Shown: one piece after another, positions 41,239 to 49,655 of the stretch
Numbering within the stretch: position 1 is the first letter of the stretch
Layout: every line of letters begins with the position of its first letter
Source: Candidatus Kouleothrix ribensis
GTDB taxonomy: Bacteria; Chloroflexota; Chloroflexia; Chloroflexales; Roseiflexaceae
Direction of reading: 5' to 3'
Length of the DNA stretch: 64,000 nt
Assembly: GCA_016722075.1 (NCBI GenBank)
Contig: JADKGW010000001.1
Coordinates: forward strand, 5,270,001 to 5,334,000
Made by a program: the position numbers and the translations under genes
Notes under the pieces: model-generated
Told to the model about the DNA's origin: nothing
The model's input: the letters and a program-made list of their open reading frames with translations, nothing else
Database searches by the model: none

Positions 41239-43158
41239 TCAGTACAGCACACGCGCATCGCCGGCTCGCCGCGTCACCTTGCGCTCGTCGAGGTGCTCGA
41301 GCAGCGCCAGCGCGTATTTGCGGCTGCTGCCGAAGTGATCGCGAAATTGCGCGACTGTGACACTCCCCTCGCGGCGGATCGTGTCGCGTACCCAGCCGAC
41401 CATCTCGGCATATGCTTGCGGCAAGAACGCCACGTCGGGCGCGACCCGCACCACCTGGCCTTGCTCGACCAGCCAGCCCGCCAGCTCGGGTTCGAGGTCG
41501 AGCGGCGGCGGGCCGAACGGCGCGGCGCCGAATGCGTCGAGCAGGCGCCGCACCACGCGCTCGTGCTCGGGTGGCAGTGTGGGCGTGTGCTCGGGCAGCC
41601 GTACGCTCGCCGCCTGGGTGGCCGCCAGCCCCTGGGCCACCGCCGCCGCCAGCACTGCCTCGAGCGCATCGCCGTTGAGCTTCAGGCGGCTGCGCAGCTC
41701 TTCGCGCGGCATGCCGTTGCGCAGCGGGTAGCGCCGGTGGTAGCCGCTCAGCGCTGCGCGCAGCTTTTCGGCCAGCCTGGCCCAGCCATGGGTAGAGATG
41801 AGCAGCACGGCCGGTAAGGAGAACGAGTGATTGGAGGCTTGTGCTGTGTCGCTCTGTCGCTTTGTCGCTTTGGCCCCCGGCTCAAGCACGCGAACTTTCG
41901 CTTCATTCAGCAGCGTATCGAGCGCTTCCACCGCCAATTGCTCCGTCAGCCCGCTTGCCTGCACCAGCGTGCCCCACGCATGCGGCATGCCATCGCCAAG
42001 CACGCGCAGCAGCAGGTCGTCGGGGCGGCCCTGTGCCAGCGCCGCGAGCGCGGTCACCACCTCGGCGCGGAAGCGGCGGTGGCGCGCGGGTGCAGTGTCG
42101 ATCACCCGCCCGCCGCCGAGTGTTTGGCTGGGCGATGGCTGGCGCAGAATATAGCGGTCGCCACGCGACACCGCAATCGGCCGGTCGAGCCGTAGCTGCA
42201 CCCAGCCGGTGTCGCCGGGTGCGAGCGCATCGGCGTCGAGCAGCGCCACACGGCAGGCGGTTTCGGCCGCGCCAACAAATAGATCGAGCCGGTCGTTATG
42301 CCGCAGCGGCCGCGCCGCGCCGGCGATCATGCGCAGGCGTGCGTCGAGCAGGTTGCTGGCGCGAACACGCCCTGGTAGCGCCAGCATGTCGCCACGGGCC
42401 AGGTCGTTATGCGACACGCCCGCCAGGTTCACGGCTACGCGCGTGCCGGGCAGCGCAACCTCCTCTTTTTGCTGGTGGGTCTGCAGGCCGCGCACACGCG
42501 CGCGCAGGCCGGTTGGTACGATCTCGACTTCGTCGCCCAGCCGGAGCGGGCCGTCGAGCAGTGTACCTGTGACCACCGCGCCAAATCCACCGATGGTGAA
42601 CGATCGATCGATCGACATGCGTGGGGCGCCGCTGGCCTCGGCGCGCGGGGGTATCTGGTCGAGCTGGGCATCGAGCGCGGCCAGCAGCTCGGCGATCCCC
42701 TGCCCGCTGCGCGCCGACACGATCACCTGCGGCGCGGCGGCCATGCTGGTGCCGGCCAGGCGCGCGCGCAGTTCCTCGCCCACGAGCCCAAGCCACTCGG
42801 CATCGACCAGGTCGGCCTTGGTCAGCACCACCAGCCCGCGCTCGATGCCCAGCAGATCGAGGATGGCCAGATGCTCCTCGGTCTGCGGCATGAGTGCTTC
42901 GTCGGCGGCTACCACCAGCAGCGCTGCGTCGATCGCACCCACGCCCGCGAGCATATTCTTGATAAAACGTTCGTGGCCAGGCACATCGATGATGCTCACG
43001 CTGCGCCCGCTTGGCAGAGTCAGCCAGGCAAAGCCCAGATCGATCGTCATCTCGCGGCGGCGCTCTTCCTCCCAGCGGTCGGGGTCGATGCCGGTGAGCG
43101 TTTTGACCAGGGTGGACTTACCGTGGTCCACATGGCCGGCAGTGCCGATTACATACAT
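41239..43158 (-). CDS. selB: Selenocysteine-specific elongation factor SelB
   Basis: A 639-residue translational GTPase. G1 GHVDHGKST (8-16), G3 DVPGHERF, G4 TKAD. EF-Tu-like domains 2 and 3 follow, then winged-helix repeats at the C-terminus that bind the SECIS RNA hairpin (YPLRNGMPREELRSRL; FRDHFGSSRKYALALLEHLD). The IDLGF switch is typical of SelB rather than EF-Tu. It delivers Sec-tRNA at UGA codons. Residues about 428-440 (AKATKRQSDTAQ) are encoded by three copies of an 8-bp repeat. selA, selD and tRNA-Sec are not in the window. Confidence 0.93.
   Translation of the reverse strand: MYVIGTAGHVDHGKSTLVKTLTGIDPDRWEEERRREMTIDLGFAWLTLPSGRSVSIIDVPGHERFIKNMLAGVGAIDAALLVVAADEALMPQTEEHLAILDLLGIERGLVVLTKADLVDAEWLGLVGEELRARLAGTSMAAAPQVIVSARSGQGIAELLAALDAQLDQIPPRAEASGAPRMSIDRSFTIGGFGAVVTGTLLDGPLRLGDEVEIVPTGLRARVRGLQTHQQKEEVALPGTRVAVNLAGVSHNDLARGDMLALPGRVRASNLLDARLRMIAGAARPLRHNDRLDLFVGAAETACRVALLDADALAPGDTGWVQLRLDRPIAVSRGDRYILRQPSPSQTLGGGRVIDTAPARHRRFRAEVVTALAALAQGRPDDLLLRVLGDGMPHAWGTLVQASGLTEQLAVEALDTLLNEAKVRVLEPGAKATKRQSDTAQASNHSFSLPAVLLISTHGWARLAEKLRAALSGYHRRYPLRNGMPREELRSRLKLNGDALEAVLAAAVAQGLAATQAASVRLPEHTPTLPPEHERVVRRLLDAFGAAPFGPPPLDLEPELAGWLVEQGQVVRVAPDVAFLPQAYAEMVGWVRDTIRREGSVTVAQFRDHFGSSRKYALALLEHLDERKVTRRAGDARVLY
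41847..41870. repeat. Three 8-bp repeats inside selB
   Basis: TGTCGCTC, TGTCGCTT, TGTCGCTT in tandem, in frame, within the linker between SelB domain 3 and the winged helices. Confidence 0.7.
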
Positions 43159-43247
43159 CAGAAGTGGTATCTGGTATGAGCGGATGGGCTGTGCGATGGC
43201 ACACGATCCGCATATGCGACCAGGCTGCTCGGGTGGCGAGCCAGGCT

Positions 43248-43276
43248 ATTGTAGCATGCGCGGCAGGGTGCGGCAA
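43248..43276 (-). promoter_or_regulatory. selB promoter
   Basis: TTGCCG (43276-43271), 17 bp, TACAAT (43253-43248) on the minus strand. Confidence 0.6.
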
Positions 43277-43303
43277 GGTTGGGCGGCGCCGGCCATCCGA
43301 TGC

Positions 43304-43309
43304 TACAAT
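43304..43309 (+). promoter_or_regulatory. -10 box of the lipoprotein gene, divergent from selB
   Basis: TACAAT, with a TTGGGC at 43279-43284 as a weak -35 (19-bp spacer). The two promoters lie back to back. Confidence 0.4.
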
Positions 43310-43360
43310 AGGCCGCCGCGTGGTGCGGCTCGCCCGCTATTCACAGAAAGGATCATACCC

Positions 43361-43987
43361 GTGTCGATCGATATACGCGCGCTACGCGCTGCCGCCGCCA
43401 CGCTGGCGCTGGTCGGCTGCGCGGCCTGCGGTGGCTCGCCCGCACCTGTGGCGGCGCCTTCGCCCACGATCACCGCTGCAGTGATCGCGCCGGGTAGCAT
43501 GCAGCCAACCGCGCCGGCCCGGCCCACGCCGTCGCCGCCGGCTAATCTGCCGACCAACCCGCCCGCCGTAGCGGCCCCCACGCTCGCGCCCGAGCCGTCG
43601 ATCTACCTCTGGCCAACCTACCTGCCCGCAGGCATGCAGCCATCTGCGGCCGAGTCGCGTGTCTCGGGCGAGGCCGAGGCCGGTGAGGATGGGCTAGGCT
43701 TCTATATTATTACGCTGAATGGCGGCGAGGGCAAAAAGCTCGCGATCGGCGGGGGCGGCCTGCGCGAGGGGTTGCCACTTGGTGGCGACGAGCGCGAGGT
43801 GACGTTGGGCGGGCGCTCAGCCAGGCTGATCAGCAGTGGCGACCAGCGCGAGCTGGTGTTCACGATCGCGCGCGGTAAGCTGTTCGTCTACAGTTTTGGG
43901 CTGAGCGAGGCCGAGCTGCTGCGCGTGGGCGAGTCGCTCCAGCCGATCGATGTGCGCGCGCTGCGCGAGCTGGCGGCGCCGAAGTGA
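43361..43987 (+). CDS. Small lipoprotein
   Basis: A 208-residue lipoprotein starting at GTG 43361 with AGAAAGGA upstream. The signal peptide ends at LVGC. A Pro/Thr-rich spacer (about 25-75) is followed by a compact beta domain with IYLWPTYLPAGM, GGGLREGLPLGG and VTLGGRSARLISSG, resembling DUF4367-like sensor domains. The frame continues upstream through selB antisense, but that part is not a gene. Function unknown. Confidence 0.75.
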   Translation: MSIDIRALRAAAATLALVGCAACGGSPAPVAAPSPTITAAVIAPGSMQPTAPARPTPSPPANLPTNPPAVAAPTLAPEPSIYLWPTYLPAGMQPSAAESRVSGEAEAGEDGLGFYIITLNGGEGKKLAIGGGGLREGLPLGGDEREVTLGGRSARLISSGDQRELVFTIARGKLFVYSFGLSEAELLRVGESLQPIDVRALRELAAPK

Positions 43988-44029
43988 GCCGCTCTGGCCC
44001 GAGATCTTCGAGGGCCGCAGGTTGCATGC

Positions 44030-46201
44030 CTACGGTTGAAGTTTGAAGCGCACCTCGGCCGCAGTGAACTTACCGCCGTTCAGGTTCGTCACTGCCACGC
44101 GATTGGCCGTAACGCCACCTGGCGCGTTCGGCACACTCAGCAGCCGCACCGTCCAGCGGGTACAACCCAGGCCTGGCACATTGTATACGCCACCTTTGCC
44201 GGTGGCAACCGTGTACGTATTGCGGCCGTCGGCCGAGGTGACGCGCAGCCGGGCGCCGGCAATCCCGCGCCCGCGTGTGTCTTCAACACTGCCGAAGATC
44301 GACGACGCGAATGCCGATCCGCATTGCACCGCCGCGTCGGTTGGCGCGCTGTACACCTTGCCGACGAACACGAGCGCCGCAGGGGTGGGCACGGCCGTGG
44401 GCTGCGGCGGCACATCCTGATTGTCGATCAGCCAGCGCTCGATCCAGCCGGTGCTACCTACCTGGGCCGGGTCGGCGCTGCGATGCACGCGCACCTGATA
44501 CCAGCCGGCCACCTCGTCGCGCAGAATGTCGAGCTCGTCGCTATTGCGCAGCTGCCCGATCGGCTGGCTGGCGGCGTCGGGCTCGGCGCGCATTGCTGTG
44601 TAGGCACCTACCGCGTCGCTGGCGACCCGCTTGGTGTAGGCGTATTCGGGCAGAATCCCGCTGGCCTGCCGGCGGCCAATGAAGTCGCGCAGTGCCAGTG
44701 GCGGGGCGTCGATGGCTTCACCATTCAGCTCGAGCGCGTACATCACCTCGCCATTCAGCGGCGCGCTCAGCCCTGCGATCGTCAGGGTTGCCTGGGTGTC
44801 GTCGGCCGCGACGACCGTCAGCTCGAGCGGCGGCCCGGCCTCGGCCAGCAAGCGCGCGGTACGGATCTGGTCGAGATTCGTGCCGCGAATGCTGAGCGTC
44901 AGCGGCTGCGCACCAACTTGTGCGCTGGCCGGCTCGATCGCGCTCACCTGCGGCGGCACGGCAGCGATCGGTTCTGCCTCGGTAGTGGCAATTGGCGCAG
45001 TCGGCTCGATCGCCGGCGTGGTTGGTTGGCCCTGCGTGCCCGGCAGATCAGCGCCCTGGCTGGTTGGGGCCGGTACGCTGGTGATCAGCTGGATCGCCAG
45101 TGGGTCGGGGCCGGCCCCCATCCGCCGCAGCACAATCAGCGCCAGCACGATAAATAGCAGAATGAAGCCAATCGTGCTGATGATCGCCGGCAGCAGCCAG
45201 TTCGGGCGCGCGGTCGGGGTCGGCGCGGGCGGCCCGGCCATGGCCGGTATCGCTATGCCGATCGGTTGGGTTGGCGCCAGCGGTGCGGCGGTGGCCGTGG
45301 TTGCCGAGGGAGGTGGGCCGGGCAGTGCTACCCATGTGGCAACCTGGCTTTCGACCAGCAGGCCCCCGCCAGCATGCGCCAGCGCCTGGCGCAGCGCGGC
45401 AGCACTGGCCGGGCGTTGCTCTGCGTCGAGCGCCAGCGCCTGGCTCAGCACCTCGCCCAGCGCCGGCGGCACCTGCGGGTTGATCTCGTGTGCGGGCCGC
45501 TGTGGGTCGGGCTGCCCACGTAGCCGTGCGTTGACGCGCTTGCCGGCCAGTGCCGGCAGCTCACCGGTGAGCAAGTAGTAGAGTGTGGCCGCCAGCGCGT
45601 ACAGGTCGCTGCGCTGATCGAGCGCTGCGCCTTGCACCTGCTCGGGCGGCATAAACTGGAGTGATGAACCCATGCCAGGGCTGCCCGGCCGCGCGACTGG
45701 TGGCTGAGCGCGCAGCGGCCCAGGGCCGAGGTCGAGCAGCTTCAGCTGGCCATCGAGCGCCAGCGCCAGGTTTTGTGGCTTGATGCCGCCGTGGATCAGC
45801 GGCACGGCCTGCTGGTGCAGGTATTCCAGCGTGTCGAGCAGTTGGTCGGCCCAGCCGAGCACCTGCCCGACGGTGTGTGGCTGCCCGAGCCCAGGCAGCG
45901 CCGTGCCATGCGTGCCGGCGATGCACTCGCTTACGATAAAGGCGCTGTCGCCTTCGGCAAATGCAGCGAGTACAGCCGGCAGGCCGGGGTGGCGCAACGC
46001 AAGTAGCACCTGGGCCGTGCGCTCGAACTGCTGGGCTATGCCTGGGTCGGTCGTACCGCCAAGTGCGATCTGCTTTAGCGCCACATTGGTGCGGTTGGGC
46101 ATATCCAGCGCTTCGTATACCGTGCCCTCAATCGTCCGAACGATCAAGTAGCGCTGGTGAATATACGTATTCGGGGCAAACATGCTGGAGTCCTGCTCCA
46201 T
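44030..46201 (-). CDS. Membrane serine/threonine pseudokinase with SH3 and other outer domains
   Basis: A 723-residue protein with a Hanks-type kinase fold at about 15-270. The ATP-site Lys43 (VALKQI) and a DLG (157-159) are present, but the catalytic loop reads HGGIKPQNL (137 on) instead of HRDIKPEN, so the catalytic Asp is missing, and the glycine-rich loop is shortened (RTIEGTVYEA). A membrane helix lies at about 328-353. Outside are a TIG-like beta domain (about 415-500), a bacterial SH3 domain (about 540-600) and a carboxypeptidase-regulatory-like domain (about 625-720). The extracellular part could sense the cell wall. An extended -10 lies at 46223. Confidence 0.83.
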   Translation of the reverse strand: MEQDSSMFAPNTYIHQRYLIVRTIEGTVYEALDMPNRTNVALKQIALGGTTDPGIAQQFERTAQVLLALRHPGLPAVLAAFAEGDSAFIVSECIAGTHGTALPGLGQPHTVGQVLGWADQLLDTLEYLHQQAVPLIHGGIKPQNLALALDGQLKLLDLGPGPLRAQPPVARPGSPGMGSSLQFMPPEQVQGAALDQRSDLYALAATLYYLLTGELPALAGKRVNARLRGQPDPQRPAHEINPQVPPALGEVLSQALALDAEQRPASAAALRQALAHAGGGLLVESQVATWVALPGPPPSATTATAAPLAPTQPIGIAIPAMAGPPAPTPTARPNWLLPAIISTIGFILLFIVLALIVLRRMGAGPDPLAIQLITSVPAPTSQGADLPGTQGQPTTPAIEPTAPIATTEAEPIAAVPPQVSAIEPASAQVGAQPLTLSIRGTNLDQIRTARLLAEAGPPLELTVVAADDTQATLTIAGLSAPLNGEVMYALELNGEAIDAPPLALRDFIGRRQASGILPEYAYTKRVASDAVGAYTAMRAEPDAASQPIGQLRNSDELDILRDEVAGWYQVRVHRSADPAQVGSTGWIERWLIDNQDVPPQPTAVPTPAALVFVGKVYSAPTDAAVQCGSAFASSIFGSVEDTRGRGIAGARLRVTSADGRNTYTVATGKGGVYNVPGLGCTRWTVRLLSVPNAPGGVTANRVAVTNLNGGKFTAAEVRFKLQP

Positions 46202-46222
46202 TCAATAGGCTGCGTTTACTGC

Positions 46223-46231
46223 ATTATAGCA
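46223..46231 (-). promoter_or_regulatory. Extended -10 promoter of the pseudokinase gene
   Basis: TGCTATAAT on the minus strand, about 22 bases from the ATG at 46201. Confidence 0.55.
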
Positions 46232-46268
46232 GAGCGACTATCTGCTCGCATGAGTGCGTAGGCACCGG

Positions 46269-47102
46269 CTAGTAACGGCGCGCGGGCGCTGCGTCGGCCG
46301 GCGTAGCGGCAGCCATCACTGTGCCGGCCGGCAGCTGCAGTTGCTCGATCAGGTGCGCGAACGCGGCGGGTTCGCTGGTGGTGGCATAGGTGATACTGCC
46401 GGTGCGCGTGGGGCCGGTATAGCGCAGGCCGCGCTCGGCCAGTACGCGTGCAGCCTGGCGCGCCACCGCCGGCGCGGCGTCGATCAGCCGCACCTGCGGC
46501 CCGGCCAGCCGCTGGATCTGAGGCGCCAGGAACGGGTAGTGCGTGCAGCCAAGCACGATTGTGTCGGCACCGGCGGCCAGCAGTGGGCGCAGGTAGCTGC
46601 TCAGTAGCGCCAGCGTTGCCGGCGTTTCGAGCGCACCGGCCTCGATCTGCTCGACCAATCCGGGGCAGCCCTGGCGCAGCACGCGTGTCGCGCCCGCCCA
46701 GCGCAGCACTACGTCGTCGAGCAGATTGCCATCGAGTGTGGTTGGCGTCGCGAGTACACCCACGACACCGCTGCGGGTCTGTTCGGCCGCCGGCTTGACC
46801 GCCGGCACCATGCCCACAAACGGTACCTGCGCAAATTCGTGCCGCAGCCAGTGCAGTGCGGCCGCGCTGGCAGTGTTGCAGGCCACCACGATCTGCTTGG
46901 CGCCACGTTCCAGTAGCCAGCGCGTATTGCTCGCCGATAGCGCGCGCAGCTCGGTGGCTGGCCGCGATCCATACGGGCAGTTGGCCTGGTCGGCCAGGAA
47001 CAGTAGGTCTTCGTTCGGCATTAGCGCGCGCAGCTCGCACAGCACACTCGCGCCGCCTATGCCGCTGTCGAAGATTCCAATCGGTTGCGTCGCTTGGCTC
47101 AT
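46269..47102 (-). CDS. murI: Glutamate racemase
   Basis: A 277-residue enzyme. IGIFDSGIGG (8-17), the first catalytic Cys in VVACNTAS, and the second in LGCTHYPFL are all present, with NCPYG of the substrate loop. It supplies D-glutamate for peptidoglycan, consistent with the L,D-transpeptidase and ComEA-type envelope genes here. The start is ATG 47102, eight bases after the stop of the DUF4870 gene, so the pair forms an operon. The frame is open upstream but that part is antisense to the Ala/Pro repeats. Confidence 0.9.
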   Translation of the reverse strand: MSQATQPIGIFDSGIGGASVLCELRALMPNEDLLFLADQANCPYGSRPATELRALSASNTRWLLERGAKQIVVACNTASAAALHWLRHEFAQVPFVGMVPAVKPAAEQTRSGVVGVLATPTTLDGNLLDDVVLRWAGATRVLRQGCPGLVEQIEAGALETPATLALLSSYLRPLLAAGADTIVLGCTHYPFLAPQIQRLAGPQVRLIDAAPAVARQAARVLAERGLRYTGPTRTGSITYATTSEPAAFAHLIEQLQLPAGTVMAAATPADAAPARRY

Positions 47103-47110
47103 GGAGTGGA

Positions 47111-47776
47111 TCAGGCCGCGTCCTGGGGCGGTTCGGGCTGCGCCGGGGCCGGGGCGGCTTCGGCTGAGGTACCGTCTGGCGTCGGTGTTGTGGCAGGTGC
47201 GGCTTCGGGTGCCGGCGCTGCGGCAGGTGCGGCTTCGGGTGCCGGCGCTGCGGCAGGTGCGGCTTCGGGCGCCGGCGCTGCGGCAGGTGCGGTTTCGGGC
47301 GCCGGCGCAGGCGGTTTGGCGGCTGGCGCCGGCCGGGCCGGCAGCTCGATCACGCCGCGAGTGACTCGGCCTGCCAGCGGGTAGCGGAATGGCCGCCCAC
47401 GATAGACCTGGTATGCTCCATACAGGCCGTAGAGCGTGGCCAGCAAGCCGAAGCCGAGCGGCACCACCAGGCCTAGTAAGGCTACCCAGAACGAGTTCGG
47501 CGGGCTCGAGCGATACAGGTCGGGGCGCACGGCCGCTGGCAGCAGCGATACGACCACGCACAGGCCCCACAGTAGCCCGATCGCGAGTGAGATCAGCAAC
47601 ACCAGCCCTTGGTAGAGCAGTGATTGGAGCGCATGCACGCGCACATACGCCGAGCGCTCGCGTTGGGTGGCCCAGATCAGCAGTGTAGCAAGCATCCCAG
47701 CCAGGTTAAAGGTATTTGCAATAATGCTGGCGTGCGCGAGCGCCGCCAGCATGCGCTCGTCGTCGTTCGGCTGCAT
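47111..47776 (-). CDS. DUF4870 membrane protein with Ala/Pro-rich repeat tail
   Basis: A 221-residue protein. Residues 1-130 are a DUF4870 domain with about three membrane helices (AALAHASIIANTFNLAGML; LVLLISLAIGLLWGL; ALLGLVVPLGFGLLATLYGLYGA). The tail (about 150-221) contains four copies of a 10-residue APAPEAAPAA-type unit encoded by 30-bp DNA repeats. The ATG at 47776 is preceded by GGAG and an extended -10. It is followed eight bases later by murI. Confidence 0.83.
   Translation of the reverse strand: MQPNDDERMLAALAHASIIANTFNLAGMLATLLIWATQRERSAYVRVHALQSLLYQGLVLLISLAIGLLWGLCVVVSLLPAAVRPDLYRSSPPNSFWVALLGLVVPLGFGLLATLYGLYGAYQVYRGRPFRYPLAGRVTRGVIELPARPAPAAKPPAPAPETAPAAAPAPEAAPAAAPAPEAAPAAAPAPEAAPATTPTPDGTSAEAAPAPAQPEPPQDAA
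47191..47310. repeat. Four 30-bp tandem repeats in the DUF4870 gene
   Basis: Copies at 47191, 47221, 47251 and 47281 differ by only one or two bases. They encode the Ala/Pro repeat, and copy number is likely to vary between strains. Confidence 0.85.
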
Positions 47777-47803
47777 AGTGTTTCTCCGCTGCGGCACCGG
47801 GCA

Positions 47804-47812
47804 ATTATAGCA
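47804..47812 (-). promoter_or_regulatory. Extended -10 promoter of the DUF4870-murI operon
   Basis: TGCTATAAT on the minus strand, about 28 bases from the ATG. Confidence 0.6.
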
Positions 47813-47882
47813 CAGGCGCAGTTGCAGCTTGCGGCAGGTGGCTCCGCTTCTGGCTAAGGCGTGGCCGAGGCCGGTGCGGTGG

Positions 47883-48455
47883 CTATATCTCGCCTGGCCC
47901 GGCGCTAAGCATGAAGTGGAAGTTGCCCTCGCCGACGGCACGTGTCAGCTGCGCGATGATCCGATCGACGTCGTCGTGCGGGCCGCGTACGAAGAAGGGC
48001 TTGCCTTCGGGGCCGCCAGTCGGCACCGGCGTGGTGCAGCTGGCCAGGTCGGCATCAGCCAGCAGATACTGCGCCTGGGCATACACCGGGTCGGGCTTGA
48101 AGCCGAGGCCGGCGGCATACTCGTAGCCGGTGACGATGATCTTTGCGGCCAGCGCGAACTCGGCCGGCGCCATCGGCTGGATGCGCTGCACATGGGCGCG
48201 CAGCCCGGCGGTGTACTCGGCCACATCCTTGCACAGCCGAACCTGCACACTCTTCACGCCCAGGCAGGCCAGGTCGACCAGAAACGACCCGACTGCAACC
48301 TTGCCCGATTTCGGCGAGCGGCGCGCGATCAAAATAGTGATCAGCGCGGCCTGCTTGGCCCATCCGTGCGAGAGTAGCACCTCGTATACTGGCCAGGCCG
48401 CCGCCAGGGCCATGCCGCTCGGTGGCTTGTCGAGCGGTTTCTTCGGCTTCCCCAC
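47883..48455 (-). CDS. Conserved-looking hypothetical protein
   Basis: A 190-residue soluble protein starting at GTG 48455 with a strong AAGGAGG upstream. It is helical, with WPVYEVLLSHGWAKQAALITILIARRSPKSGKVAVGSFLVDLACLGVKSV in the first half (a segment typical of a conserved DUF rather than random GC-rich DNA) and DDVDRIIAQLTRAVGEGNFHFMLSA at the end. I do not recognise a catalytic motif. A TATAAT lies at 48494-48499 on its strand. Function unknown. Confidence 0.72.
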   Translation of the reverse strand: MGKPKKPLDKPPSGMALAAAWPVYEVLLSHGWAKQAALITILIARRSPKSGKVAVGSFLVDLACLGVKSVQVRLCKDVAEYTAGLRAHVQRIQPMAPAEFALAAKIIVTGYEYAAGLGFKPDPVYAQAQYLLADADLASCTTPVPTGGPEGKPFFVRGPHDDVDRIIAQLTRAVGEGNFHFMLSAGPGEI

Positions 48456-48567
48456 TTGTGCCTCCTTCGCTGGCCGAAATCCCTATGCTGCGCATTATAC
48501 CCAATTCGGGGGTTGCTGCCACCCGAAGTGAGCTGCCCACGCCAATAGACCGGGTAGGCCCGTATGC

Positions 48568-49215
48568 TTACCGCCCCACCGTCACAAACGGTGTAAGCTT
48601 CTCGAGCAGCGCGGCCCCGATCCCTTTCACGTTCCCCAGCTCTTCAACCGATTTGAATGGGCCATTAGCGCTGCGATAGTCCACGATCCGCTGCGCCAGA
48701 GCCTGGCCGATTCCGTCGAGGCCGTCGAGCTCGGCCGCGCTGGCGGTGTTGATGTCGATCACCGCGGCCGGGCCGCTATCGGTTGCCTGCCCAGTCACAT
48801 CGGCAGGCGCGGCCTCGCCGATCCGTGGCACGTGGATGTGCTGCCCGTCGGCCAGCCGCTCAGCCAGGTTGATCTGCTCGGCGTCGGCGTCGGCGGTCAG
48901 GCCACCTGCGGCTAACACCAGGTCTTTGATCCGCGCCATTGCCGGTAGCTGGTACACGTCGGGCGCCTGTACCGCCCCGCTAATGTACACGATCAGCGTT
49001 GCTTCGGGGGTTGCCGCCAGGCTGGCTGCGCCGGGCAGATCGTTCGTTAGCTCGGGCACGATCTCGCCGCTGATCTCGGGTGCGGCCAGCGCTGCCGGCG
49101 CCGGTTGTGCTGGCCCGGTGGCCCACTGTACAACCAGGATCAGTAGGCCGAGCGCGATCACACTTGCTGCGGCCAGGCGCTTATGGCGCCGTGCCAACGC
49201 CAACAGGTGGTTCAT
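48568..49215 (-). CDS. comEA: ComEA-like DNA-binding competence protein
   Basis: A 215-residue protein. An N-terminal membrane helix (about 15-33) is followed by an SLBB domain (LIVYISGAVQAPDVYQLP, about 73-130) and a helix-hairpin-helix pair at the end (IDINTASAAELDGLDGIGQALAQRIVDYR; FKSVEELGNVKGIGAALLEKL). This is the classic order of Gram-positive-type ComEA, which binds DNA outside the membrane during uptake. comEC is not in the window. Together with Tad pili it hints at DNA uptake ability. Confidence 0.9.
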   Translation of the reverse strand: MNHLLALARRHKRLAAASVIALGLLILVVQWATGPAQPAPAALAAPEISGEIVPELTNDLPGAASLAATPEATLIVYISGAVQAPDVYQLPAMARIKDLVLAAGGLTADADAEQINLAERLADGQHIHVPRIGEAAPADVTGQATDSGPAAVIDINTASAAELDGLDGIGQALAQRIVDYRSANGPFKSVEELGNVKGIGAALLEKLTPFVTVGR

Positions 49216-49655
49216 AAGCTGTACTCCTTGATTGTGTGCTTGGGTATTTCTCGCAACATGCCGGCATCTTGGGGAAAGCCCAGGCCGCGCTTTGGCCGCT
49301 CATGGATCGCTGGCCGGCCTGAGTTGATGTACCCGGCCGGGCCTGGGCGCAGCCACAACATAATCCTCCTGCGTACACATCAGGCAGGATTACTCTATTA
49401 TGCCAGAGGCCTAACGGCACGATCAAGGCCGGCTAGTCCCGATGTAGGCTAGTACTTCTTGGTGTCGTAGGGTGCGACTGGTGGTGCTGGTGGGCAGGGG
49501 GTGGGGCGATTCTGCTTGGGTGAATGCGTCTGCTTAGTGCGGGTTCGGGGGCGCCGCCGCCCCCGAAAAATCGGTTTCTGTGGCTCGCCGTGGCGCAATT
49601 GCGGGCGCTACAGCCATGTGCGCGGCCGAAGGTCGTAGGCCGCGCATCCCGGCGC
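49216..49655. other. Intergenic region upstream of comEA
   Basis: 440 bp without a supportable gene. On the minus strand TTGATC (49426-49421), 18 bp and CATAAT (49402-49397) form a possible comEA promoter, giving a leader of about 180 bases. A 9-bp hairpin (49619-49627 with 49638-49646) just after the topA stop may terminate topA. Confidence 0.45.

Noticed and set aside
42209..43360. N-terminal part of a 592-codon plus-strand frame ending at 43987
   Set aside because: Only the last 208 codons, starting at GTG 43361 with a ribosome binding site and a lipobox, are a gene; the rest is antisense to selB.
49181..49426. Minus-strand 81-codon frame upstream of comEA
   Set aside because: No ribosome binding site, atypical residue use, and it overlaps the likely comEA promoter and leader.
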